Origin: Nostocales cyanobacterium LEGE 11386
GTDB taxonomy: Bacteria; Cyanobacteriota; Cyanobacteriia; Cyanobacteriales; Nostocaceae
Assembly: GCA_015207155.1 (NCBI GenBank)
Contig: JADEXK010000003.1
Coordinates: 62,001-126,000 of the forward strand
Direction of reading: 5' to 3'
DNA length: 64,000 bases
Positions 1 through 8,903 of the stretch are shown in pieces. Position 1 is the stretch's first letter. Each line of letters begins with the position of its first letter. Under the pieces are notes generated by a model. The model had not been told where the DNA came from. It did no database searches and saw only the letters and a list, made by a program, of their open reading frames with translations. The translations under genes and the position numbers were made by a program.

Positions 1-1767
1 TATATCCTTTCCGCTCCTCGTTCAGGCTCAACCTTATTAAGAGTGATGTTGGCGGGTCATCCCAGCCTCTTCTCTCCACCCGAACTACACTTGTTGCCGT
101 TTGCAACTATGGCCGAGCGACAAAATAATCTATCTATTTCTTACTTGGGTGAGGGACTTCAACGTGCTTTCATAGAACTCTTAAATATAGATGGAGCCAC
201 AAGCCAAGCTTTAGTTGACGAGATGGTGTCCCAAAATTTGTCTATTCAGGAAGTTTACGCCATGCTTCAGGAACTAGCAAGTACACGCCAGCTTGTGGAT
301 AAATCGCCTACCTATGCTACGAGTCGAGATATTTTAGAGCGTGCAGAGGAGTTATTTCAAGAATCTAAATACATCTATTTAACTCGTCATCCTTATGCGA
401 TGATTGAATCCTTCGTGCGTATGCGGATGGATAAACTCATAGGTGCAGGAGAAGTTGATCCATACAAAGTTGCTGAAGATATCTGGACAAGCAGTAACCA
501 AAATATTTTAGACTTCTTCCGTCACTCAGTAGCACCAGAACGCTATTGTCATATTCGTTATGAGGATCTGGTGAAAAAGCCCATAGAGCAAATGGAGAGT
601 TTATGCCAATTCCTCAATATTCCCTTTGTACCAGAACTTTTGAACCCCTACGAAGGCAAACGTATGACAGATGGCGTATATATGCAATCTATGCCTATCG
701 GCGATCCTAATTTCCTGAAATATAACAAGCTTGACCCTACATTGGGAGATGCTTGGAAGAAAATTCAGCTACCTTATCAACTTGGAGAATCCACTAGAGA
801 TACAGTGGCAAAGTTGGAGTATGAGTTGTCAGTGAAGGATGAAACAAAAACTGTTGAGTTGAACAAATTGGATATAGGAACACCAGCTTTAGTATCTCCT
901 AGCAATTCCATGAGTGAAACTTACCTAGATATTCGTGGTCATCGTTTCTGTCTTAGTCACTGGGGTGCTGAGGAAAGACCTATAGTTTTGTGTCTCCACG
1001 GTCTTTTGGAGCAAGGAGCAGCATGGGAAAAGGTTGCATTACCCCTAGTAGACAAAGGTTATCGGGTAATTGCTCCTGACTTGCGAGGACATGGACGTTC
1101 TTCTCATGTAAAAAGTGAAGGTTGTCCTAATCTATTAAACTATTTGGCAGATGTTAATGCCATAGTAGAGAATTTACCAGATCGTCCTTTGACTCTGGTA
1201 GGACATTCACTCGGATCAATAGTGGCAGCTATGTTTACTAGTGCCCGACCACAAAAAGTAGAAACATTAGCTTTAATTGAAACTGTGCTTCCTGGTGATG
1301 GAAATGACCAAAATATTGTCGAGCAAATAAGTACATACTTAGATTATCTTTCTTCTCCACCAAAACATCCAATCTTTGCTGATGTAGCTACAGCAGCTAT
1401 GAGATTACGTCAATCAACGCCTGCTATGTCAGAAGAATTTTCACTAAAGTTGGCAAAACGAATTACTGAACCTGTTAATGGTGGTGTACGTTGGCGGTGG
1501 GATTCTTTGCTTCAGACTCGTACCATACTGAGTTTTAGTGGCATGCCCTTTGGCAAAGCTAAATACATGGAATTACTCCGGCAAATTAAAGTACCTATTA
1601 CTTTAGTTTATGGAGATAAAAGTAACTTTAATAGAACAAATGATTTGTCTGAACAAAAAGCAGCTATGCCACAGGCAAAACGAGTATTCCTTTCTGGAGG
1701 ACACAACCTTCATATCGATGCTCCTGAAGCTTTAGCAAATATAATTGTCGATGCAGGTGCTAAATAG
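1..1767 (+). CDS. Polyketide synthase C-terminal end: sulfotransferase-thioesterase (5' partial)
   Basis: The reading frame is open from base 1, so this is the 3' end of a longer gene; an internal GTG at 43 is not its start. Counting base 1 as codon 1, about residues 1-290 are a sulfotransferase: the PAPS-binding loop APRSGSTLLR lies at the very edge and the 3'-phosphate motif LTRHPYAMIES follows. Residues about 305-588 are an alpha/beta-hydrolase thioesterase with nucleophile motif GHSLGS (Ser403), an acidic residue in LIETVLP (Glu427) and His568 in GGHNLH. A Ser-Glu-His triad after a sulfotransferase is the arrangement of CurM and of cyanobacterial olefin synthases, where sulfation of a beta-hydroxyl is followed by hydrolysis and decarboxylative desulfation to a terminal alkene. 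The upstream KS/AT/KR/ACP domains are outside the window. An APS kinase lies 1.3 kb downstream. The ST-TE identification is firm; the final product is inferred. Confidence 0.88.
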   Translation, partial: YILSAPRSGSTLLRVMLAGHPSLFSPPELHLLPFATMAERQNNLSISYLGEGLQRAFIELLNIDGATSQALVDEMVSQNLSIQEVYAMLQELASTRQLVDKSPTYATSRDILERAEELFQESKYIYLTRHPYAMIESFVRMRMDKLIGAGEVDPYKVAEDIWTSSNQNILDFFRHSVAPERYCHIRYEDLVKKPIEQMESLCQFLNIPFVPELLNPYEGKRMTDGVYMQSMPIGDPNFLKYNKLDPTLGDAWKKIQLPYQLGESTRDTVAKLEYELSVKDETKTVELNKLDIGTPALVSPSNSMSETYLDIRGHRFCLSHWGAEERPIVLCLHGLLEQGAAWEKVALPLVDKGYRVIAPDLRGHGRSSHVKSEGCPNLLNYLADVNAIVENLPDRPLTLVGHSLGSIVAAMFTSARPQKVETLALIETVLPGDGNDQNIVEQISTYLDYLSSPPKHPIFADVATAAMRLRQSTPAMSEEFSLKLAKRITEPVNGGVRWRWDSLLQTRTILSFSGMPFGKAKYMELLRQIKVPITLVYGDKSNFNRTNDLSEQKAAMPQAKRVFLSGGHNLHIDAPEALANIIVDAGAK

Positions 1768-2055
1768 ATTAGTGATTTGATTCATGCAATTTTGCGTAGG
1801 CACAGCTAAACCAGGATGGTATTGGAAGTATTCCTCATAAGTTATTAACACAAAGCCCTCCGGGCGTTACAGACGTACTGGAGGGATTATCCGAAAGGTA
1901 CTAAGAAACAAAGCGTACTGAAGTTTTTCTAAAAATAATGCTGCAAAAAAACACACATAGCAGGAAAAATTGAGTTAGAGCAAACATCAGAAAATGAATG
2001 CTTATTAAGTTAATTACTGATTAATTTTTTTAACCAAAATACATTAGGTTTGATT

Positions 2056-3000
2056 ATGAACATAATTAATGGATTTTTTTCGTTTATAGTGTTAATTTTG
2101 GAAGTTTTTTTAGCAAGTTTGTCATTTTTATTTTTTAAAATTATGAAATTGCTAATTGGAAATGTTTATAATTTTCAATTATCACAGGAAAATCAAAAAA
2201 ATCTGGAATGGCGGCCTTTATCTACAGATATATTAAAAACATCTATTACTCTACCTTTCTGGATGATATTTGGTCCGCGATTGAATACTCATGCTATTAT
2301 CGCAACAGTTGGTCCATTCAAAGTAAATAAAACGATAGAAATATGTGTTCAATCGGCAGAAGAATCTGCACAAGAATGGACTATTGTTGTTTACAAATTT
2401 CCAGACTATGAAACTATTGTACGTATAGGTACTGGAGAGAATAAAATTCAGAACCAATGGGAAGCTGCACAAGTCGAGCCTGGTATTTATATGCTGGGAT
2501 TAAGATACTATAATTGGCAAGAAAAAGTAGAATTACCTGCTATTAAGGTAGATGAATTTGAAATAGTTAAATCCAAATCGATTCCTGCCAATATTAACAA
2601 TTTTTATTATGATTTAAAAAATCAAAATAATTTATTTTATCTGTTATTACAGTACTATATTTTCATTATTCTGCAGTTTAAAAATCTTCTTCCAGAGTCT
2701 TTTCTTAAAAAAGAATTTCTTCCAGTTGGAGATCCTGCAATCAACTATTTCTATGGACACATAAAAAAAGGACAGTCTATACATGTTGAACTTGACAGCT
2801 TAATTTTTAATAGTTATGAAGTTTATTTAACAATGTACAATCGTGCAAGCTTTCCAGAATTTTTTTATCAAATCAAGGAAGAAAAACACATAACAAAGAC
2901 AAGTGAATTTGATGGGTTTTATTTATTCCGAATTCGGCAAAAATCAATGTCAGAAAGCAAATTTCTAGGTGAATGGGTGAATATTAATTTAACTAATTAG
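2056..3000 (+). CDS. Uncharacterised membrane-anchored protein downstream of the PKS
   Basis: I do not recognise a characterised family; it may be one of the cyanobacterial DUFs found beside PKS genes (DUF6208 from memory, not verified). The ATG at 2056 is preferred over the TTG two codons upstream. About 314 residues: the first 35 form a hydrophobic membrane segment, residues about 70-175 look beta-rich, a second hydrophobic stretch sits near 190-215 (LLLQYYIFIILQF), and the C-terminal 100 residues appear to be another beta-rich domain (GDPAINYFYGHIKKGQ). The gene is very AT-rich compared with its neighbours. It lies 288 bp after the PKS stop and 115 bp before cysC, all on the same strand, so a role with the alkene or sulfation pathway is possible but unproven. 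Confidence 0.7.
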   Translation: MNIINGFFSFIVLILEVFLASLSFLFFKIMKLLIGNVYNFQLSQENQKNLEWRPLSTDILKTSITLPFWMIFGPRLNTHAIIATVGPFKVNKTIEICVQSAEESAQEWTIVVYKFPDYETIVRIGTGENKIQNQWEAAQVEPGIYMLGLRYYNWQEKVELPAIKVDEFEIVKSKSIPANINNFYYDLKNQNNLFYLLLQYYIFIILQFKNLLPESFLKKEFLPVGDPAINYFYGHIKKGQSIHVELDSLIFNSYEVYLTMYNRASFPEFFYQIKEEKHITKTSEFDGFYLFRIRQKSMSESKFLGEWVNINLTN

Positions 3001-3115
3001 ATAGGTTTTATGCAAAAAATAAATTTTGGAAAAGTCTTCAATACTTCACAAGGGATATGGCTTTTCTTAATTTTCTTTAACTAGATTCTGTAAATAGTTA
3101 ATAACTGGAGGTAGC

Positions 3116-3655
3116 ATGGAAATTAAACAACGTGGTGTTACAGTTTGGTTTACTGGCTTAAGCGGTGCAGGTAAAACTACCATTAGCCATTTGGTGGAGA
3201 AAGAGTTGCGTACTCAAGGATACAAAGTTGAGGTTTTGGATGGAGATGTAGTACGTAAGAATTTGAGCAAAGGACTGGGTTTTAGCAAGGAAGATAGAGA
3301 GGAAAATATTCGTCGCATCGGTTTTGTAGCTCACCTGTTAACGCGTAATAATGTAATCGTCTTAGTATCTGTTATTGCACCATACCAAAACATCAGAGAA
3401 GAGGTGCGGCAGATGATTGAGAACTTTGTTGAGGTTTATGTCAATGCACCGTTAGAGGTTTGTGAACAACGGGATGTAAAGTATCTATATAAAAAGGCAA
3501 GAGCAGGTCTAATAAAGAACTTTACGGGAATTGACGACCCCTACGAGCCGCCATCTAACCCTGAAGTCGAATGCAGGACAGACCAAGAATCTGTTACAGA
3601 GAGCGTAAAAAAGGTTTTGGACAAGTTAGAAATGTTAGGTTACTTTGTACAGTAA
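3116..3655 (+). CDS. cysC: Adenylylsulfate (APS) kinase
   Basis: ATP-dependent 3'-phosphorylation of adenylylsulfate to PAPS, the universal sulfuryl donor. The 179 residues match the usual size of a stand-alone APS kinase. A Walker A loop GLSGAGKTT lies at residues 14-22, LDGDVVRKNL near residue 40, the GFSKEDREENIRR segment near 55, and GIDDPYEPP near 140. The family's usual ISPY motif reads IAPY here, so the serine is replaced. The ATG at 3116 has a clear Shine-Dalgarno GGAGG at 3107-3111. Position downstream of a PAPS-dependent sulfotransferase domain suggests it supplies that enzyme as well as, or instead of, assimilatory metabolism; that link is inference from gene order. Confidence 0.92.
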   Translation: MEIKQRGVTVWFTGLSGAGKTTISHLVEKELRTQGYKVEVLDGDVVRKNLSKGLGFSKEDREENIRRIGFVAHLLTRNNVIVLVSVIAPYQNIREEVRQMIENFVEVYVNAPLEVCEQRDVKYLYKKARAGLIKNFTGIDDPYEPPSNPEVECRTDQESVTESVKKVLDKLEMLGYFVQ

Positions 3656-3669
3656 CTTATGTGAAGCGT

Positions 3670-3694
3670 AGCGGCTTCCCTCCGGGAAGCCGCT
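3670..3694. repeat. Perfect 11-bp palindromic hairpin after cysC
   Basis: AGCGGCTTCCC, a 3-nt loop, then its exact complement, 15 bp after the cysC stop. No T-run follows, so it looks more like one of the short dispersed palindromes of cyanobacteria than a canonical terminator, although it may stabilise or end the cysC transcript. The next 80 bp carry a second repeat-like stretch (gttacgccgtaggctaacgc) of the same genomic type. Confidence 0.6.
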
Positions 3695-3887
3695 CTGTAA
3701 TTTAGGGTGTGTTACGCCGTAGGCTAACGCTCATAGAATTGTTGCCAATGCGTTATGTTGCGCAACAACACATCCTACTATTCAGGGCGAACGCATCTTA
3801 ATTGCTAAAAATGCTTCTCTTTTTGGGGTAAGGAGTATTTCTTAAAGTACTCAATTGGAGAATAGGCATCATTTTGTAGGAAACACC

Positions 3888-4103
3888 GTGAAGCAATATA
3901 TAAAAGAGACTATTCATCAAATTATTCACCTTCAAGCTACGCAATGCTATCGAGAAGCTGAAACTTTGTGTTGTTCGCTACTCATGGAGCTACCAAAAGA
4001 CGATAATAACTTATCAATACGGGTGAGTCTGCAAAACCGTTTAAGGAGAGCGATTTTTTTCGGGGGAGATGGGCAAGAATTAACCAAGGGGTTTAAAGAT
4101 TAA
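3888..4103 (+). CDS. Small hypothetical protein (71 aa)
   Basis: A short open frame with no family I recognise. The GTG at 3888 is preceded by AGGAA at a workable distance, better placed than the upstream in-frame TTG at 3855. The product is predicted helical in its first half (KQYIKETIHQIIHLQATQCY) with three cysteines and a basic C-terminal half, and has no signal peptide or membrane segment. It sits alone between repeat-rich gaps. It could be a spurious frame or a degraded remnant; homologue conservation would decide. Confidence 0.3.
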   Translation: MKQYIKETIHQIIHLQATQCYREAETLCCSLLMELPKDDNNLSIRVSLQNRLRRAIFFGGDGQELTKGFKD

Positions 4104-4543
4104 TCATCTCAAAGTCCTTAGTTTTAAAAAAATTAAACATACATCGCTTTTACGTTGCCGACTTACTTATGAGAGGATGTCTATGAAAGTATAAAAGACT
4201 CCACCCACTAGGGGATGTAATTTTTGGGCATGGGGAACAGGGCATTGGGCATGGAGAAGAAGTTACCAATGCCCCATGCCCGATGCCCCAAGCGGCGGGG
4301 CGGCTATCCTTCTCCACCCATGAAGGGATGGAGTTTCCCGCCGCTTTCTATGAATTGGTATATTTTGTCATTTTGAGTGGAGAAAGCGGAATAAAGAATC
4401 TAAAATTAAGCCGTTAATCAGAGATGCTTTACATTCACATTATTCAAAGCTACTTTCTTTACTTAACTAAATGAAACATACTTCATTACGTGCAATGTAA
4501 TCAATGCTTTTTGTTGCATTATATTCGTGCATTTTATACAAGA
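4104..4543. other. Repeat-bearing gap before the LysR gene
   Basis: No gene seen. Between about 4227 and 4290 there is an inverted arrangement of GGCATTGGGCATGG and CCAATGCCCCATGCC, a short dispersed repeat type of cyanobacterial genomes, followed by a GC-rich stretch (4291-4345) with a second imperfect inverted pair around cttctccaccc and gggatggag. The last 100 bp are AT-rich and presumably contain the LysR promoter, but I cannot fix a promoter or operator by eye. Confidence 0.5.
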
Positions 4544-5440
4544 ATGGATTTAAATAACTTACGCATCTTCATCGAAGTCGCTCGTAGCGGTAGCTTTGCT
4601 GCTGTGGCCCGGAACCGCAATATAGACCCGTCGTCCGTATCGCGAGCAATTGCTGCTCTCGAACACGAGTTGGGCTTACGCCTATTCCAGCGCTCGACAC
4701 GGCGCATAGCCCTGTCGGAAGCCGGAAATCTCTACTTCGGTCGCATTGAGGCATTAGTTGATGAGCTAGACCATGCGCGTGATGAAGCTCTTGCAGTTAG
4801 TGCTAGTCCTGTGGGGACATTGCGCCTCACAGCCTCAGTGGCGTTTGGTCATCAGTGCATTGTGCCATTGCTTCCAGAATTCCGGGCGTTATTTCCGGAT
4901 CTCAAACTTGAACTTTTGTTATCGGACACGATCCTCGATCTAGTGTCCGAACGCATAGACCTGGCGGTTCGTCTCGGACCAAGTATTGATATTGGTATGT
5001 TTGGCATCAAGTTATTCAACACACGCTACCGGGTGTGCGTCAGCCCCACTTACCTGAAGCAAGCGCAACCTTTACATGTCCCAGATGACCTGAGAAATCA
5101 CAAATGCCTGCTTTTTACCTTACCAAACTTCCGATCGCGCTGGTTGTTTCGCGATCGCGATGGCATGGTGAACGAAGTACCTATCGACGGAGACGTGGTG
5201 ATCTCGAACGCTCTCACGCTTCGCGATTGTGCGATCGCAGGTATGGGACCGGTGCTGCTGGCTAATTGGCTAATTGACAAAGATATCACCCAAGGACAAC
5301 TGATTGACGTGTTTCCAAACTATTATGTGACCGCTACGGACTTTGAAACAGCCGTGTGGCTTCTGTATCCTAGCCGCGTCTACCTGCCAAACAAGGTGCG
5401 GACAATGGTCAATTTTCTGAGGCGAAAGTATCAGAACTGA
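4544..5440 (+). CDS. LysR-family transcriptional regulator
   Basis: The ATG at 4544 begins directly at the canonical N-terminus MDLNNLRIFIEVARSGSF; an in-frame ATG 18 codons upstream would add a cysteine-rich leader not seen in the family. Residues 1-60 form the winged helix-turn-helix (AVARNRNIDPSSVSRAIAALE), residues about 88-295 the substrate-binding fold typical of the CrgA/DsdC-like LTTR branch. 298 residues is the usual length. It stands alone, with more than 1 kb to the next gene, so no target is evident; LTTRs usually control a divergent neighbour, which is absent here. Codons are visibly richer in G+C (CGC, GCG, CTG) than those of flanking genes, consistent with acquisition by transfer. 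Confidence 0.9.
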   Translation: MDLNNLRIFIEVARSGSFAAVARNRNIDPSSVSRAIAALEHELGLRLFQRSTRRIALSEAGNLYFGRIEALVDELDHARDEALAVSASPVGTLRLTASVAFGHQCIVPLLPEFRALFPDLKLELLLSDTILDLVSERIDLAVRLGPSIDIGMFGIKLFNTRYRVCVSPTYLKQAQPLHVPDDLRNHKCLLFTLPNFRSRWLFRDRDGMVNEVPIDGDVVISNALTLRDCAIAGMGPVLLANWLIDKDITQGQLIDVFPNYYVTATDFETAVWLLYPSRVYLPNKVRTMVNFLRRKYQN

Positions 5441-6444
5441 GCCTTCATCGCCGCCTAAAAGGGCATACGTCACTGCATCCTGGAAAATTCCTATTTTTAT
5501 CCCTCTTGACAGGGCTAGAAAACCTGACTTGACAATGGTTCATTATCTGGCTCAAGTCTACAGCTTTTTCTAACGGTCATTGACTATCCCCAGAAATGAA
5601 CAAAACTTGACTTTTCAAGTAGATAATAAAATCGTATAACTTCTCATGTTTTAATTAAGATTATCATATACTAAATAGGTGAGCTAACCCTGCGTCAGTA
5701 CATTAAGTTTATCTTAACTAAACAATAATAAATTAATATTTAATTAATAATCTAAATTTTACAATTAAGAACTACTGTAAATTTGTTGGAGAAAGCAACA
5801 AAAGTATAAAGAGCCGCACCCAAATCAATGACAAAATTATGATTCCAGTCGTGGTAATATTATCTTTCTACCGACATCTATAGGACTAGTATTTGATTTT
5901 TGAAAAAGCTCCCATCTGTTCTGTGTTATTCTTAGGCTTGTTTCCCGCCTGTTATTGAACCTAGTAGTTTGCTAATCAAATTTTGCCTGCCCAGCAAGGC
6001 ATGTTTGCATTACTTACCAAATCAGCACTTTTAGCTTCAATCACCTAGCTAGCAAAGTTGCCTTGGTAGACCGCTAGGGGTACATCTAAGATTGTTTGAA
6101 TTTCTTGATCCGAATGGTTTTGATAAACCAGCTTAACTACTAGTGCATTTTTCACCTCACACACATCTAGGTGAAAAGTAGTAAATTCTTGTAGTTCTGC
6201 GTTAGCGTTCGCGGAGCTTTCTAGAGGAAAGATATCGCCTGTAGGGTTATTTTCTTTGGGAGCGTCGCGGCTTTAAAATGCTGTTTTATCATTGTTTGCG
6301 GTCAGACATAATTACCCTTCTGTGAGATTCAAGAAAGCTTTTTCAAAAATTAAATAAAGAATCCTAATAAGTGAGGATTTTATCCATCACATCTTTTGCA
6401 TTTCTCCAACTAACTATTATCTACCACTAAAAAAGTACAACCTC
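5441..6444. other. 1-kb gap without an intact gene
   Basis: The first 400 bp after the LysR stop are AT-rich and featureless. The second half contains a gene-like remnant on the minus strand (separate entry) and a short G+C-rich dispersed-repeat motif at about 6198-6215 (gcgttagcgttcgcggagc). The final 100 bp precede the haloperoxidase-like gene and probably hold its promoter. No RNA gene was recognised. Confidence 0.5.
6045..6272 (-). pseudogene. Possible gene remnant, 75 codons, no start
   Basis: On the minus strand a frame is open from an in-frame stop at 6273-6275 to the stop at 6045-6047. It lacks an initiation codon in a sensible place but its translation has protein-like composition, including VCEVKNALVVKLVYQNHSD and a C-terminal LDVPLAVYQGNFAS. 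A fragment MSDRKQ with ATG occurs just upstream in another frame, as if an original start has been lost by frameshift. I cannot name the family. A repeat motif (gcgttagcgttcgcggagc) lies within the stretch. Confidence 0.25.
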
Positions 6445-8532
6445 ATGGCAGACTCTCAGGTCAGGTTAGGTACCGTCTCCAACTTTGTTTCGTTATTCGT
6501 AAAAAGTACGGCAGTTGCATCTGTGCTAAGTGCTGCGGTGATCCCAGCAAGTTATGCTCAATTCACACAGGCACGCCCAGACATCCAAATCGAATTTGGT
6601 GAAATTTTCCGAAAACCTACACTATTAGGTGCAGATGTTAAGCGCGGTCGATTTGACGTTGTTATTACTAATCGTGGAACAGCAGTTTATCAAGGCCCGT
6701 TAAATCTCAATGTCTACGTATCACCGGACGCAATCCTTGATAAGAACCCCCTGAGTACTCCTAAAACCGTCACTCAAGTATCAACGTTGGGTACTACCAT
6801 CAACGAGCCTCTAGTGGGTACAGATGAGATCCTGGGAACCAAAACAATTCCATCTGTGAACTTGCTTCCTGGTGCTTCTACAACTGTTACCGTAAACCTT
6901 GGTCAGGCTAACTTTGTTCAACCGAGTGTTGTAGCACCAGGTGCTTACCATCTCATTGCTGAAGTTGATACCACCATTCCTCAGGCCACTCAAGACAAAA
7001 AAGTTATTGAGAAGTTGGTGAATTCTGGTGACCCTGTAATTGTTTGGAATGCAACCCTGCTAAATGCCATCTTGGCGACAGGAATTCAACGTGAAAATGG
7101 CGTGATTTTAGCTAGAGGTGGTACTCCGCCACCAGTAGCGACACGCAGTCAGGCGATCGTTCACGTGTCAGTCTATGATGCTGTCAACTCGATCCAACGG
7201 ATTGGTTCACCTTATGCTGTGACAGTGACTCCCGCTAGTCTTGGACTGAGTGGTGGTGCCAACGCGCGCGCCGCCGCTAACCAAGCAGCTTATACAGCGC
7301 TCATAAATCTCTTCCCAGATCCACAACTCAGACCTGTATTTGACCGACAGCTCGCAACCTCTTTGGCACTAATACCAGATGGTAGAGCTAAAGATAATGG
7401 TAGAGCCGTAGGAAGAGAGGTTGCTAATCAAATACTAAACTTGCGGAGCAATGATGGTTTAGCTCAAGCATTGCAGTCGGTTTACACAGGCGGAAGTTTA
7501 GCGGGTGAATGGCAACCATCTTTCCCCGATTTTTCAGCAGCAGCATTGCCAGGCTGGGGCTCAGTTACCCCATTTTCATCTAACGTACCCCCTCGCGACC
7601 CACTTAATCCTCAGGTTCGCCTACAACAGTTTGGACTAACTGGCCCCGCACCATTTGGTAGCCAACAGTTCATAGATGAAGAAAATCTTGTCCGACAAGT
7701 AGGTGCTTTCCGCAATACTAGCGTTACGACAATTACGCGTACTTCCGACCAAACTAAAACGGCTATCTTCTGGGCTTTAGATCGTGCAAACACATTTAGA
7801 CCACCCGGTCAGTGGAACCAGTACGCGCAACAAATCTCTTTGAATAAGGGGGCTACATTAGCTCAGAACGCCCTTTTATTTGCTCAGTTGAACGTGGCAC
7901 AGGCTGATGTCGGTATTCTAACTTGGGATTCCAAATTCTTTTACAATCAATTGCGACCGATTCAGGCAATCCGCCAAGACCAACCTACCTTCAGATCCCG
8001 AACTGTTCGCGATACTACCTGGCTGCCATTGATCTCGTATCATGATCCTCAACGGTTCTTTGACATCCCCTTAACCCCACCGTTTCCAGACTACAACTCT
8101 GGACACGCTGCATTTGGTGCAGCAGCAGGACAAGTGTTGATTAATTTCTTCGGTGACAACACAATTTTCTCCGTTCCTTCCCAAGACTTACCAGGCGTGG
8201 CTCTCACTTTCAACACCATTAGTACGGCGGTAGAGGCTAATGCTGCTAGCCGCATTTTCGGTGGGGTTCACGTCCCAGTTGCAGCAGTAGTTGATATACC
8301 AGTAACCAGATCCAGCAGCGAATCTCTAACCACAGAATCAGAAGCTTCTACTACAGAGACAGAAGTATTGACCACCACTACTGCTGAGGGTAGTACTTCT
8401 TCTACTACAGAGAAAGAACTATTTACCGTCAATACCACTGAGGGTGGTGTTCTGCTAAATATGGAAAACGATCCCGAAGTTCAGTTAGGTAAAAACGTAG
8501 CTGGCCTCGTGATTAACTCATTCGGAAACTAG
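6445..8532 (+). CDS. Secreted vanadium-dependent haloperoxidase-like / PAP2-family protein with disrupted C-terminus
   Basis: A signal peptide occupies residues 1-37 with likely cleavage after ASYA. Residues about 45-195 form a beta-rich CARDB-like domain. The catalytic alpha-helical domain follows and carries the PAP2/VHPO signature: K-x6-R-P (Lys497, Arg504), an SGH motif preceded by Asn instead of Pro (Ser552-His554), and S-R-x5-H (Arg603, His609). These residues bind vanadate or phosphate in the family. The usual H-x3-D is not present: after HVPV the chain runs into about 55 residues rich in Thr, Ser and Glu before a family-like end (MENDPEVQLGKNVAGLV) resumes. Activity may therefore be altered. 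Such proteins are predicted periplasmic or extracellular; halide oxidation is inferred from the family, not shown. A single gene with wide gaps on both sides. Confidence 0.85.
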   Translation: MADSQVRLGTVSNFVSLFVKSTAVASVLSAAVIPASYAQFTQARPDIQIEFGEIFRKPTLLGADVKRGRFDVVITNRGTAVYQGPLNLNVYVSPDAILDKNPLSTPKTVTQVSTLGTTINEPLVGTDEILGTKTIPSVNLLPGASTTVTVNLGQANFVQPSVVAPGAYHLIAEVDTTIPQATQDKKVIEKLVNSGDPVIVWNATLLNAILATGIQRENGVILARGGTPPPVATRSQAIVHVSVYDAVNSIQRIGSPYAVTVTPASLGLSGGANARAAANQAAYTALINLFPDPQLRPVFDRQLATSLALIPDGRAKDNGRAVGREVANQILNLRSNDGLAQALQSVYTGGSLAGEWQPSFPDFSAAALPGWGSVTPFSSNVPPRDPLNPQVRLQQFGLTGPAPFGSQQFIDEENLVRQVGAFRNTSVTTITRTSDQTKTAIFWALDRANTFRPPGQWNQYAQQISLNKGATLAQNALLFAQLNVAQADVGILTWDSKFFYNQLRPIQAIRQDQPTFRSRTVRDTTWLPLISYHDPQRFFDIPLTPPFPDYNSGHAAFGAAAGQVLINFFGDNTIFSVPSQDLPGVALTFNTISTAVEANAASRIFGGVHVPVAAVVDIPVTRSSSESLTTESEASTTETEVLTTTTAEGSTSSTTEKELFTVNTTEGGVLLNMENDPEVQLGKNVAGLVINSFGN

Positions 8533-8903
8533 TGGTTTGTTAAAAGCTAAACCACATCCAAATTCTCCATAAACAGAACTGGATTTGGTAGCGATTTAGC
8601 TAGGTTGGCGTTAAAAAATCAAAATATCGAAAAATAAGCTCAGGTTGTTTGCTGATTTTACGTTTCGTGAAGTTGATTTTTTAACGCAGACTTGCTAAAA
8701 ATTTCCAGGATGAAGTCGTGAAATGACTTCTACCAGACTGACACTTCTTCATTCCATAGAATTAACAAATTTCCAAAACCGCTCTATAGATTTGAGTTAA
8801 AGAGAGTGAGCAGGTTGAACGATCGGGATAATATTGCCTGAAAAATTTATAACTAAGGCATTATGAAAATTTTCTGTGAAATTAAACCAATGCATCAATT
8901 ATT
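8533..8903. other. Gap before the WD40 gene
   Basis: No gene, RNA or clear palindrome identified in these 371 bp. The region is AT-rich in its last 100 bp, where the promoter of the WD40-repeat gene should lie. Confidence 0.4.

Noticed and set aside
4490..4543. Upstream start for the LysR gene
   Set aside because: Would add 18 residues unlike any LysR N-terminus; the ATG at 4544 begins the canonical domain.
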